Below, piece by piece: positions 55,148-64,000 of a DNA stretch of 64,000 nt (within the stretch, counting starts at the first letter, position 1; every line of letters starts with the position of its first letter). Under the pieces are notes generated by a model that was not told the DNA's origin, made no database searches, and saw nothing but the letters and a program-made list of their open reading frames with translations. Made by a program: the position numbers and the translations under genes. The DNA comes from Cyclobacteriaceae bacterium (GTDB taxonomy: Bacteria > Bacteroidota > Bacteroidia > Cytophagales > Cyclobacteriaceae). The DNA is taken from NCBI GenBank assembly GCA_958296015.1, contig CATQIH010000044.1, forward strand, positions 1 through 64,000. Direction: 5' to 3'.

Positions 55148-57520
55148 TTATACGTTCTGATAGTTTACCACTTTCTTCCTGTATTTGTACTGTGTGTTGT
55201 GGCTGCTGTTTACACCATTGAACAACACATTCAGATTGCTCACCTGCTTTTCTCTCAACAACTTTTCAGTAGCAACCAGCACCTTTTTGTCTGTATAGTT
55301 GTGCCGTACGATCAACAGATTGATATCAAAATATTTAGCAATGAGCAGATAGTCAGCCACATAGCCTACCGGTGGTGTTTCCATCACCACATAGTCGTAA
55401 GCAGATTTTACTTCGCTCATCAGTTCGTACATGCTTGGCTGCTCCAGTAGTATGGAAGGGTCTTGCATGACTTTGCCGGGTGCCATAATATTCAGAGAAG
55501 CAATCTCTGTTTCCTGCACTGCCTGTCGCAGAGGCACCCTGCCAGCCAGATAATCTGCCAGCCCCGGACCTTTGTCGAGTTTGAAATATTCGTCAATGCG
55601 AGGGCGGTGCATATCTCCGCAGATCAGCAATGTTCTTTTGCCGGCACGGGCAAACGACATAGCCAGAAAGGCAGAACAGAAAGTTTTTCCTTCGCCTTCC
55701 ACAGAAGAAGTGATGCCAATGACCTTACAGGAACCATTGCCATAAGTGTATTGAAGGTTGGCACGGGCAAATTTAAATGATTCATCCACCACTACCTGAT
55801 TTTTGAGATAGCCTTTCTTACTGCTGTTGGTATACTCTGCATACGCAATAGACTCCAGGATGGGTATGTCTACCAGTCCTTGTAGTTTTTCTTTGCTATC
55901 GATTTTAGAACTGAAGAAATCCTGTACGACGATAAGGCCTAGCGGTAGCAGAAAACCAGCCAGTATGGCCAGCACCGCTATTTTGATCAGGTTGGGAGAT
56001 TTCGGGCCGCTGCCTTCCATTCTGGCCTCGTCCAGTATGTTTTTGTCCGCTACGTTGGAAGCTACTGCAATGCCTGCTTCTGCCCTTTTCTGAAGCAGAT
56101 AATTGTATACATTATCGCTGTGTGTAAACTTTCGCTGTAAGTCGGTCAGGTTGCGCTCATTCTGCGGAAGTTTGTTGAGCTGCGCCTGATAAGACCGCAT
56201 TTCTCGCTCTACCTGCGCAATAGAAGACTTAGACGATGCGATGAGGTTGTCTACGTTTTCGCGCAGGGCAGCCTGGGTATTTCTGATCTTTTCATTCAAG
56301 ACTTTCAGTACGGGGTTACTCTCCTGAGAATTGTAGGCAATGGATATCTTTTGCTGCTGAAGATCAGAGAGTTCCATCAGCAGGTTGTTGAGCAGCGGAT
56401 CGGCTACTCCTACAGATGAAGGAGCCACCACACTATTTAGATCGCCGCCCTTTGACAGCGAACGGCCAATGTGTTTATAATATTCATTCTGAATGCTCAA
56501 CTCCGCCCGCTTGGCTTCCAAATCATTGTACCGCTTGGTGAGGTTTTCGGTGGTCATGCCCAGGTTCATGATATTGTTTTTGGTACGAAAACTTTGCAGG
56601 GTACCTTCCACGTTTTTCAGCGAGTCGGACACTTCACTCAACTGGTCATCAATAAACTCAATGGCTTTAAGTCCAAACTGGTTTTTCTTCTGTAAGTCGT
56701 TGTCTATATAGGTAAGCATAAGGGTATTCAGAAAATCCCGTTCCTTGTTTACCACGCTACCAGTGGTGGAAAGCCGGACGATGTTCGATTCCTCTGACAG
56801 CCGCTCGATGTTGAGTTTATCCCGGTATTTGTCGATCAGGTTATCTTCGGTGTTGATCACAAAGAAAAAGATGTCTCCCGGCAGAGGCATTGCCATGCTG
56901 TCTGCCATTACTTCAAAATTAATATACTCGCTTTGCACGGGAGCGTAGACAGACTGTACCTTTTCGAACGCAACCTGTGGCACCTTATCAGACAAAACCG
57001 TTTTACCAGCCATATCGTACAGTTTCACGTCTTCGTCTTCTGCCGTTACCTTTATCTTATCACCTTCCATAAATTCCACAAATATTTTCATATATACTGG
57101 CTGTGGTACGTGAGGCGTTAGTTTTACGCTGAAGTTGTCTTTGTATATCTCCGTAGAATTGTCTATTCCCAAAAACTTACTCCGCTTGAAATAGGACATT
57201 GTAAAATCCAGTTGCCTGATGGTTCTGCCCACCAGGTCGAAAGAAGAAAGCATACCTATTTCATCTTCTACCACTGTCTGCTTTCTCATCAGGTCGGCAA
57301 GCACCGACGGATTTTCTTTGCTGCCGCCGCCATAGTTGTAGGCGCTTTCGTCCAGTTGCATGGTAGATTCCACTTCGTATTGCTTGCTGGCAAGTTTGAA
57401 ATAGATCAATGCCAGTACAAGGGCAAAAGCTATTGCAAAAGCAAAATAATACCATTTGGACAGATAGGAACCTATAAGTGCTTTAAAGTCAATATTGTCA
57501 TCAAAAACATTTCTTTTCAT
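55148..57520 (-). CDS. Wzc-type polysaccharide biosynthesis tyrosine autokinase (GumC/CpsD fusion)
   Basis: The 790-aa product has an N-terminal TM (KWYYFAFAIAFALVLALIYF), a long Wzz/GumC periplasmic domain with coiled coil (about 60-490), a second TM (KIAVLAILAGFLLPLGLIVV) and a BY-kinase domain. Walker A is SSVEGEGKTF near 610. The Walker A' motif, usually LLIDADxRxP, reads LLICGDMHRP, and Walker B, usually VIIDTPP, reads VVMETPPVG. The C-terminus has a small tyrosine cluster (YKYRKKVVNY). It controls chain length and export through tyrosine phosphorylation in partner proteins. It is the first gene of the leftward exopolysaccharide operon, with a 550-bp upstream region. Confidence 0.9.
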   Translation of the reverse strand: MKRNVFDDNIDFKALIGSYLSKWYYFAFAIAFALVLALIYFKLASKQYEVESTMQLDESAYNYGGGSKENPSVLADLMRKQTVVEDEIGMLSSFDLVGRTIRQLDFTMSYFKRSKFLGIDNSTEIYKDNFSVKLTPHVPQPVYMKIFVEFMEGDKIKVTAEDEDVKLYDMAGKTVLSDKVPQVAFEKVQSVYAPVQSEYINFEVMADSMAMPLPGDIFFFVINTEDNLIDKYRDKLNIERLSEESNIVRLSTTGSVVNKERDFLNTLMLTYIDNDLQKKNQFGLKAIEFIDDQLSEVSDSLKNVEGTLQSFRTKNNIMNLGMTTENLTKRYNDLEAKRAELSIQNEYYKHIGRSLSKGGDLNSVVAPSSVGVADPLLNNLLMELSDLQQQKISIAYNSQESNPVLKVLNEKIRNTQAALRENVDNLIASSKSSIAQVEREMRSYQAQLNKLPQNERNLTDLQRKFTHSDNVYNYLLQKRAEAGIAVASNVADKNILDEARMEGSGPKSPNLIKIAVLAILAGFLLPLGLIVVQDFFSSKIDSKEKLQGLVDIPILESIAYAEYTNSSKKGYLKNQVVVDESFKFARANLQYTYGNGSCKVIGITSSVEGEGKTFCSAFLAMSFARAGKRTLLICGDMHRPRIDEYFKLDKGPGLADYLAGRVPLRQAVQETEIASLNIMAPGKVMQDPSILLEQPSMYELMSEVKSAYDYVVMETPPVGYVADYLLIAKYFDINLLIVRHNYTDKKVLVATEKLLREKQVSNLNVLFNGVNSSHNTQYKYRKKVVNYQNV

Positions 57521-58073
57521 ATCACAAGTGATTTAAGAAAATTCGCTGTTAATATTTTGGTGTTAGTTGGTTTTATGAGTGCTCCTCTATCTTGTAGAAA
57601 GCCTTTGGTAGTAGTATAGAAAAGCATGCAGACTAAAATGATCATGTATGGGAATTTATAGCACAGTGCAGCAATTTAGTGAGAAATAATCATATAGCTT
57701 ACATCTGGAAAATCGTTTTTTCTGAAAGTGTGATGAAAACGTTCTATTTTCAAAATTTTCATTCACAACAAAGAAACGAACAGAATTTTACATAATAAAG
57801 CATTTGATACAAAAACAATAATAATAATCGCGGGAATTATTAAACAAATTTTTAATGACCCTTTCAAATATTCTTATATACTTGCTTCGCTGTGTGTCTT
57901 ATATTCTTTTGTTTTAGGAGAATATATTACATTTTAAAGACACGTGTTGTACTGGTGCATGTTTATATTTCAAAGAGACAGATATATTTCTTATTCTGCA
58001 AACATAGCCACTGATAGATAACAATTTATGCCGTTTCTACTTATCTTTATACATTATACATCGATATGATCCT
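57521..58073. other. Divergent intergenic region between wzc-like and SDR genes
   Basis: About 550 bp of strongly AT-rich sequence with long A/T tracts and no coding frame. It should contain the promoter of the polysaccharide operon on the left and of the SDR/GH15 unit on the right. No convincing TTTG/TAnnTTTG pair or operator palindrome was identified by eye. Confidence 0.5.
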
Positions 58074-58874
58074 ATGAAAAAACTATTCGGACAAACTGCT
58101 ATTGTAACAGGAGCCAGTTCAGGCATTGGACAGGGCGTGGCCATTGCCTTAGCTCAGGAAGGGGCCAACGTTTGTATCAACTACCATAGTAGTGAGCAGG
58201 GGGCCGAACAAACCAAAAAGGAGATAGAAAAGTTTGGCGGACATACAATCATCGTTCAGGCAGATTCCAGTAAGGCAGCCGACGTTCAGCGTATGTTCAA
58301 GCAAACCATTGATGCTTTTGGCACTGTAGATATTCTGGTGAGCAACGCTGGCATACAAAAAGATGCCCCTTTTCTGGAGATGACCCACGAAGACTGGCAG
58401 CAGGTGATCAACCTCAACCTGACCGGCCAGTTTTTTTGTGCACAGGAAGCCGCCAAGGAGTTTGTCAGAAGAGGTATTGTAGCAGACCGGTCCAAAGCTG
58501 CGGGTAAGATCATCTGCATGAGTTCTGTACACGACATGATTCCCTGGGCAGGCCATATCAACTATGCCACCGCCAAAGGAGGGGTATTGATGTTTATGAA
58601 AACCCTGGCCCAGGAACTGGCACCACATAAGATACGTGTCAATGCCATTAGCCCCGGAGCTATCCGGACTAGCATCAATGAGGATGCCTGGAAAGATGAA
58701 GCAAGCCTTAAAGAACTGCTCAAACTCATTCCCTACCAGCGCATTGGCGAACCCGAAGATATTGGTAAAGTAGCCGCCTGGCTTGCCTCAGATGATGCCG
58801 ACTATGTGCAAGGACAAACCATCTATGTAGACGGCGGCATGATGCTATATCCCGGTTTTATTGGCAACGGCTAA
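58074..58874 (+). CDS. SDR family oxidoreductase (glucose 1-dehydrogenase-like)
   Basis: The 266-aa product has the classical SDR set: cofactor loop TGASSGIGQG (residues 13-22), N of VSNAGIQ, the catalytic Ser in CMSSVHDMI, and the YATAK pair (Y162, K166, approximate), then the PGAIRTSI segment. The sequence resembles bacterial glucose 1-dehydrogenases (DDADYVQGQTIYVDGGMML end). It would oxidise a sugar or sugar-like alcohol with NAD(P). The GH15 gene starts 78 bp downstream on the same strand, so glucose released by that enzyme is a possible substrate. Confidence 0.9.
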   Translation: MKKLFGQTAIVTGASSGIGQGVAIALAQEGANVCINYHSSEQGAEQTKKEIEKFGGHTIIVQADSSKAADVQRMFKQTIDAFGTVDILVSNAGIQKDAPFLEMTHEDWQQVINLNLTGQFFCAQEAAKEFVRRGIVADRSKAAGKIICMSSVHDMIPWAGHINYATAKGGVLMFMKTLAQELAPHKIRVNAISPGAIRTSINEDAWKDEASLKELLKLIPYQRIGEPEDIGKVAAWLASDDADYVQGQTIYVDGGMMLYPGFIGNG

Positions 58875-58951
58875 GAAAATTTAAAATTGGAGGTTATAGA
58901 TTTAAAATTATCTAATAAATTTTCTAATTTTCAATTTGATAACCTTACAAT

Positions 58952-60784
58952 ATGCAAAAAAAAGATGAGTACCAGCCTATCACAAACTACGGTGTCATAG
59001 GTAACCAGCATACCATTGCCCTAGTAGGCATTGATGCATCTATCGATTTTATGTGTTTTCCACGTTTTGATTCTCCCACTATCTTTGCTTCGCTGCTGGA
59101 CAAAGACAAAGGAGGGTTTTTCAATATCACGCCACAATTGGAAGACGTAGACTACAAGCAGCAGTACCTGCCCGACACTAATGTGCTGCTCAGCCGTTCT
59201 CTGGCATATCAGGGTATGGTAGAAATTACTGATTTTATGCCTGTTAATACCCACGAAAATCAGTGTGTACTTATTCGACAGGTGACAGTCATCAGAGGAA
59301 AGGTAGATTTTCAGATGGACTGCTGCCCACGCTTCAACTATGCCCGTGATGAAAGTCAGGCTATCTCAAAAAGCCCGTACGAAGTGGTATTTAAGAACCT
59401 GGTCGGCGATACGCTTATCAGATTGTCTTCCGACGTTGAAATGACCACCAAAGGACAGGATACCTTTGCAAGTTTTTCGCTGGAAGAGAAAGAATCGGCC
59501 AACTTCATTCTGGAAGCCATCAAAGAGGATGGAGAAGATGCCAGCAAAATAGAGGACCTTAAAGCATATATCGACCGCTCATTTTACGAGACCGTCAACT
59601 ACTGGAAAAAGTGGGTAGACCAATCCAACTACCAGGGCAAATGGCTCGATATGGTCAACCGCTCTGCTCTTACCCTCAAACTGCTCACTTCCTGCAAATT
59701 TGGATCTCCGGTGGCGGCCGCTACTTTCGGCTTGCCCGAAACTATTGGCGGAGGGCGCAACTGGGATTATCGCTATACCTGGATACGCGATGCGGCTTTT
59801 ACCATGTATGCCTTTATCCGGCTGGGCTACACCAAAGAAGCCGGGCACTTTATGGAATGGATACGCCACCAGTTTGAGAAAAACGTACACCATAAAGAGC
59901 AGTTGCAACTCATGTATGGCATCGATGGAGAATCAGAGCTACAGGAAATCGATCTCGACCATCTGGAGGGCTACAAAGGCTCCAAACCTGTACGTATTGG
60001 CAACGAAGCCTACCAGCAGTTACAACTGGATATTTACGGTGAGTTGATGGATAGTATCTACCTATATGATAAATATGGCGAAGCCATCACTTTCAGCTTC
60101 TGGGCCAGCCTGACCAAGCAAATAGATTATGTGTGCGAAAACTGGCGAAATAAAGATCATGGCATCTGGGAGATACGCCACGAAAAGCAGGAATTTATCT
60201 ACTCCCGCGTGATGTGCTGGGTCGCTATTGACCGCGCCATACGACTGGCTGAAAAAAGATCGTTCCCCTACCCTTACGAACGCTGGAGGAAAATAAGAGA
60301 CGAAATATACCTGGATGTATATAACAACTTTTGGAATGAAGAGCTACAGGCGTTTGTACAATACAAGGGTGCCAGCATGTTGGATGCTTCTGTGCTGCTT
60401 ATGCCATTGGTACGGTTTATCAGCCCTTACGACCCTCGCTGGGTGAGCACACTCAAAGCCATCGAGAATACACTGGTCACCGATTCTCTGGTATACCGGT
60501 ATGATGCCGCACAGGGCATCGATGGTCTCAACAGTGAAGAAGGCACCTTCTCGGTATGTTCTTTCTGGTATGTAGAATGTGTCTGCCGGGGTGGTGATGT
60601 AGAAAAATCCCGTCTGCTATTTGAAAAGATGATGGGCTACAGCAACCATGTAGGCTTGTATGCCGAACAGATAGGGCTTAGAGGCGAACAACTGGGCAAT
60701 TTTCCTCAGGCACTTACTCACCTGGGCCTGATCAGCGCAGCCTTTGCCTTGAACCGGGATTTAGGAAAATCCAATATGAAGTAA
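58952..60784 (+). CDS. GH15 family glucan 1,4-alpha-glucosidase/trehalase-like protein
   Basis: The 610-aa product has the GH15 layout: an N-terminal beta-sandwich (YQPITNYGVIGNQHTIALVG, DFMCFPRFDSPTIFASLLD) and an (alpha/alpha)6 barrel with the catalytic-site motifs FGLPETIGGGRNWDYRYTWIRDA and LYAEQIGLRGEQLGNFPQALTHLGLI, the latter with the general base E. It lacks a signal peptide, so it acts in the cytoplasm on maltodextrin, trehalose or glycogen. Close relatives have been shown to be glucoamylases or trehalases; the choice cannot be made here. It shares an operon-like arrangement with the upstream SDR. Confidence 0.9.
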   Translation: MQKKDEYQPITNYGVIGNQHTIALVGIDASIDFMCFPRFDSPTIFASLLDKDKGGFFNITPQLEDVDYKQQYLPDTNVLLSRSLAYQGMVEITDFMPVNTHENQCVLIRQVTVIRGKVDFQMDCCPRFNYARDESQAISKSPYEVVFKNLVGDTLIRLSSDVEMTTKGQDTFASFSLEEKESANFILEAIKEDGEDASKIEDLKAYIDRSFYETVNYWKKWVDQSNYQGKWLDMVNRSALTLKLLTSCKFGSPVAAATFGLPETIGGGRNWDYRYTWIRDAAFTMYAFIRLGYTKEAGHFMEWIRHQFEKNVHHKEQLQLMYGIDGESELQEIDLDHLEGYKGSKPVRIGNEAYQQLQLDIYGELMDSIYLYDKYGEAITFSFWASLTKQIDYVCENWRNKDHGIWEIRHEKQEFIYSRVMCWVAIDRAIRLAEKRSFPYPYERWRKIRDEIYLDVYNNFWNEELQAFVQYKGASMLDASVLLMPLVRFISPYDPRWVSTLKAIENTLVTDSLVYRYDAAQGIDGLNSEEGTFSVCSFWYVECVCRGGDVEKSRLLFEKMMGYSNHVGLYAEQIGLRGEQLGNFPQALTHLGLISAAFALNRDLGKSNMK

Positions 60785-61033
60785 CCTGGTTTTATACAAA
60801 TTCAAGTACTCTAATTGATCATATTGAACAATGGTCACTAAAAAACATGGCCAACTATCTAAAAAAAACATTTCCTGACATGCTGAGATGATGACTTATA
60901 TATTTGCTATCCGCATTTTCTTGTGATCATTAATCAAAAATAATTGAAATATGTAACTTTTATTACATATAATATAAACTTATTTCTTTTATTGTTATTT
61001 TAGCATCAAATAATGTTAACGAACAATAGAAAT

Positions 61034-62935
61034 ATGCAATCAAAAATAATAGTAGCATGTTTGTCAGGATTAATATTTCTGAACGCATGTCATGAAGAAA
61101 GTTTGCCACCGGTGGGCCAGGCTCACAAGGCGGTCATTACCAACTACAGCAAACAGGAGCTAAGCTCACGGATGCGACTACCTCAATACGAGGAAATGAT
61201 GTCTTTTTATGATGTTCCCGGCCAATCTGTTAATGCTCGGCTACAACAACCGCACGAAGCTTCAGCCGAAAACTATGCTTTTGTCCTGCGAGCCGAAGTA
61301 GCCCCGCCTGTTTACCGGCAGCATACGCTGAGAGCTTCTCATGTCAACATCAGTGGCAACCGAGCCTTTGTAGCCTATAATACCGAAGGCGAGTTGTATC
61401 TGGGAGGTTTAGACGTTTTTGACATCAGCCAGATACAGGCACCCGCATTGCTGGCACAGGTTATTGTAGATGGCGCAGATTTCAGTGCTGTCACCTATCA
61501 CAATAACAAAATCTATCTGGCAGGTGCCCAGGTGTTGCAGGAAGACGACACGCTCAAATCACCTGCCATTGTAGAGATTTTAGCCATAGAAAATGACCAG
61601 ATAGTAGGCGAACCTGTTAAGCTGGATGTGGCAGGCTTTACAGCGACTGATGTAAAGGTACACAATGACAAGCTATACGTTACTTCCGGCACCAATGGCG
61701 GACTAAGCATCTATGACCTGACAACACTTGCCTTGTTGGAATACAAGCCAATGGATGATGCCCGGTCGCTGGCCTTTGACCAGGATGAATTTGTGGTAAT
61801 GCAGGGCATGCCTGCAAGAGTTTCTACCTACAGCCACAGCAGCCATGCTCAATTGCAGTCTTATACGCCTGGTGGAGCCAATATAGCAGAGTCTAAATCT
61901 ATTGTAGACATAAAGGACCAGCTAATTTATGTGCCTGCCGAGACGGACTCAAGGTAATTCACAGCAGCACAGGAGCTTCCAAACTGATAGTACCGTTGCC
62001 GGTTATTGAAGACGTTGAACCCGAGTTTTTTGGTCACAAATGGTATCTCTATCAATAAACAATAAAAGTATTTGTGGCCAATGGTGCCGCCGGTTTGTAT
62101 GTAGCCGAACAACAGGGTAAGGAACCGGCCATCCTCGGTAGCATGAGCTTCAACGCTTCTGTGAATTACGTAGAAGTAAAGAGAACGCTATATTTGTGGC
62201 TACAGGCACTGGTGGGCTTAAAATTCTGGAGATCGTGAAGTACAATCCCGACACTGGCGATTACATAGACATCGGAGATTGGGATAATAATGGTAAGCCG
62301 ATTATCTCTGGTGAAAATGCAGGTGCCATTGATGCGCGGTTGTGTGAAAAATATATTCAACGAATTGATTCCTCAGAATGATGTCACTCCTTCGGCACCC
62401 TGAATGGCTTGCCAGCACGGTAGTCACTGACCTGCATCTGATCAAAGATACAGATGTTTCTATCACGTTTTTGCATGAAGGTGCTGGTTTTAAGAGCACG
62501 CTGGGTTATTATACATATCCTACAAAGCAGGTACCTGCCAATGCCGAAGAGGTACTGGACTTCACCATACTATTTCCGAACGTCACCTATAAAAAACAGG
62601 GCGGTCCGTTGGAAAGAGGGGACAAAATCTGCCTGCAAAGACTCAAAGCAGGGTATTCACTGGGCTTTTTCCTGAATGCCAACAGCTTCCGCGACGGTAA
62701 GGTAAGCAAAGGGTTGCATACCCTGCATACCACTTTGCCGCTCAATACCGCACATCCGAAAGGTATGGAGCAAAGCAGCCTGTTGCTATACGACAAAAAC
62801 ATCAGGCACCATTGTACTGACCTTGAGGATATACGCCGCCCCGGCGGTGATAAAGACTTTGAGGATGCCATATTCCTGATTAAACTCTCTGATCCGGAGG
62901 CAGTAGACACCTCTAAACTTACCCCAATCAAATAA
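61034..62935 (+). pseudogene. LVIVD-repeat lipoprotein with DUF4114 domain, frameshifted
   Basis: The ATG at 61034 reads MQSKIIVACLSGLIFLNACHEES, with lipobox LNAC, so the product is an outer-membrane or periplasmic lipoprotein. Propeller-like LVIVD repeats follow (for example LGGLDVFDISQIQAPALLAQVIVDG, YVTSGTNGGLSIYDLTTLALLE). The frame breaks near 61945, 62066 (AAAA for AAA), 62177 and 62345-62390; the rest, up to 62935, is a DUF4114 domain (SITFLHEGAGFKSTLGYYTYP). Intact length would be about 630 aa. The function is not known; both domains occur in surface proteins of Bacteroidota. Confidence 0.75.
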
Positions 62936-62940
62936 GCGAA

Positions 62941-62964
62941 AGCCGCCCCAGGGCGGCTTTTTTT
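62941..62964 (+). terminator. Intrinsic terminator of the LVIVD gene
   Basis: AGCCGCCC and GGGCGGCT form a GC-rich stem with a CA loop, followed by seven T residues. Confidence 0.9.
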
Positions 62965-63066
62965 GTTTTACCACTCATGGATTGACCGCTGGGTATTTGC
63001 CATTTGTTTGTAATTTACCCCCTGATCATTGTAAATTACTTTGGCAATCACCTAACTTATGATTCC

Positions 63067-63583
63067 ATGCCACTTATCATTCCCGTAAGAGGTTATCACC
63101 CATCCATCGGACAAGACTGTTTTATTGCCGAAAATGCCACCATCATCGGGCAGGTCACGATGGGTAATCATTGCAGTATATGGTTTTAACACGGTCGTTC
63201 GGGGTTGATGTGAACGCTATTACCATCGGGCATCATACCAATATACAGGATGGCACGACTATCCACTGTACGTATGAAAAAAGCAGCTACGCAGATAGGC
63301 AACTATGTTTCCATCGGCCACAATGCTATTGTACATGGTTGCACGCTGGAAGATAGGGTGCTCATTGGCATGGGAGCTATTATAATGGACCATGCCCTAA
63401 TACAAACAGGCTCAGTGATTGCTGCTGGTTCGGTCGGTACTAGAGAACACCATTGTAGAACCTTATTCTGTATATGCAGGCGTACCTGCCCGCAAGGTGA
63501 AAGAAGCAGGAGAAGCCAATGCCGCCATGATCGAGCGTATTGCCAACAATTATCTGAAGTATTCGGGCTGGTATAAGAAATGA
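63067..63583 (+). pseudogene. Gamma-carbonic anhydrase/YrdA family protein, frameshifted
   Basis: The ATG at 63067 (MPLIIPVRGYHPSIGQDCF) opens a left-handed beta-helix protein of hexapeptide repeats. Repaired sequence: NATIIGQVTMGNHCSIWFNTVVRGDVNAITIGHHTNIQDGTTIHC, then YVSIGHNAIVHGCTLEDRVLIGMGAIIMD, with the metal-ligand histidines of the family (HxxNIQD, GHNAIVHG). It ends YLKYSGWYKK at the TGA at 63581-63583. Breaks: TTTT at 63184-63187, TT at 63205-63206, A6 at 63277-63282 and around 63435. Repaired length about 170 aa, normal for the family, which binds Zn or Fe and may hydrate CO2. Confidence 0.8.
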
Positions 63584-63703
63584 AGACTACCGCCGTGGAG
63601 TGGGAAACCGCAGATTGAAAAAGACAAGATATATAGAATATTATTTCTTATGTTATTGTTTTTACCATACTTTTACACAACTACCTAACCTTACTACAAA
63701 ACT

Positions 63704-64000
63704 ATGTATTTAAAAACATCTGTTTCTGGCCGCTGTATCTGCTGCTATGTTAGCAGCTTGCTCTTCTGACACCAAACAACCCTCCTTTGGAAGAAAGGGC
63801 ACAAGCACTATCCCATCAGTTGATCATTGTAGACGGGCACATCGACTTGCCCTACCGGATGAAAGAAGCTATGCTTAATCCGGAAAAAGAGCCAGTCGAC
63901 GTAACAGCAGATACGGATGGTAATTTTGACTTGGTAAAAGCACGAAAAGGGTGGCCTGGATGCACCATTTATGTCTATTTACATTCCTGCTTCTTACCAA
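63704..64000 (+). pseudogene. Membrane dipeptidase (peptidase M19), partial and frameshifted, runs off right edge
   Basis: From the ATG at 63704 a frame-hopped N-terminus can be read: a signal peptide with lipobox (LAACSSDTKQ), then LSHQLIIVDGHIDLPYRMKEAML with the zinc-ligand HxD motif, and finally GGLDAPFMSIYIPASYQ at the window edge. This is the M19/renal dipeptidase start, which cleaves dipeptides and some beta-lactams with two zinc ions. At least two breaks occur within 300 bp (near 63716, and in the CCC/TTT runs at 63780-63790); the part beyond 64000 is not visible. Confidence 0.7.

Overview
The window is chromosomal DNA of a Bacteroidota species, most likely a Cytophagales-type environmental or marine bacterium. 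The signs are the short RpoD of 288 aa, a eukaryote-like type II glutamine synthetase, MacB/FtsX permeases with an N-terminal prefix, a GIN-domain (DUF2807) protein, a Reg_prop beta-propeller hybrid histidine kinase, a GH92 mannosidase and TAnnTTTG-like promoter boxes. The genus cannot be named from the sequence. No rRNA, tRNA, CRISPR array, IS element or prophage was recognised.

1-11 kb: a partial YceI gene with its MarR regulator, then an alternative polyamine operon (carboxynorspermidine synthase and nspC) with an Rpn-family PD-(D/E)XK nuclease gene wedged between the two enzymes. A GH13 branching-enzyme-like protein, an FAD-dependent dehydrogenase and a DoxX protein follow. 8.5-18.1 kb: two MacB/FtsX permease paralogues (one with a PadR regulator) bracket a patch of selfish or defence-like small genes: an orphan nucleotidyltransferase, a DUF4143 ATPase behind a perfect 16-bp palindrome, and intact antitoxins with truncated toxins. 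A DUF433/DUF5615 pair lies just beyond the second permease.

18-31 kb: a response regulator, a membrane PAS protein with a phospho-acceptor helix but no ATPase domain, and a separate degenerate ATPase-like protein. Then come a GreA-like factor, glutamine synthetase, a porin, rpoD after a 1-kb gene-free stretch, DUF1328, a DUF3857/transglutaminase protein, a decayed alpha/beta hydrolase, and an ECF sigma factor with an overlapping membrane-protein gene. 31-45 kb: an H1-like basic protein, a CDF metal transporter, two tandem small beta-barrel proteins, a phosphodiesterase, a redoxin, an esterase, a half-size EamA protein, TatA, a 1440-aa propeller hybrid kinase, GH92 and Hsp20.

45-58 kb: a 2-hydroxyacid dehydrogenase and a pentapeptide protein precede a leftward exopolysaccharide operon: Wzc-type autokinase, flippase, GT8, GT-A, Wzy/ligase, GT4, GT2, sulfotransferase. 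Its product may be a sulfated polysaccharide. 58-64 kb: SDR, GH15 glucoamylase-like, LVIVD/DUF4114 lipoprotein, gamma-carbonic anhydrase and a partial membrane dipeptidase.

Reading frames are clean over most of the window (for example 4.3 kb without a break at 37.7-42.0 kb), but 44.6-50.5 kb and 61.9-64.0 kb are riddled with frameshifts. Most can be repaired by removing one base from a short homopolymer. I read this mainly as regional sequence error, so those genes may be intact in the organism. The hydrolase at 28.7-29.7 kb differs, because it has also lost catalytic residues.
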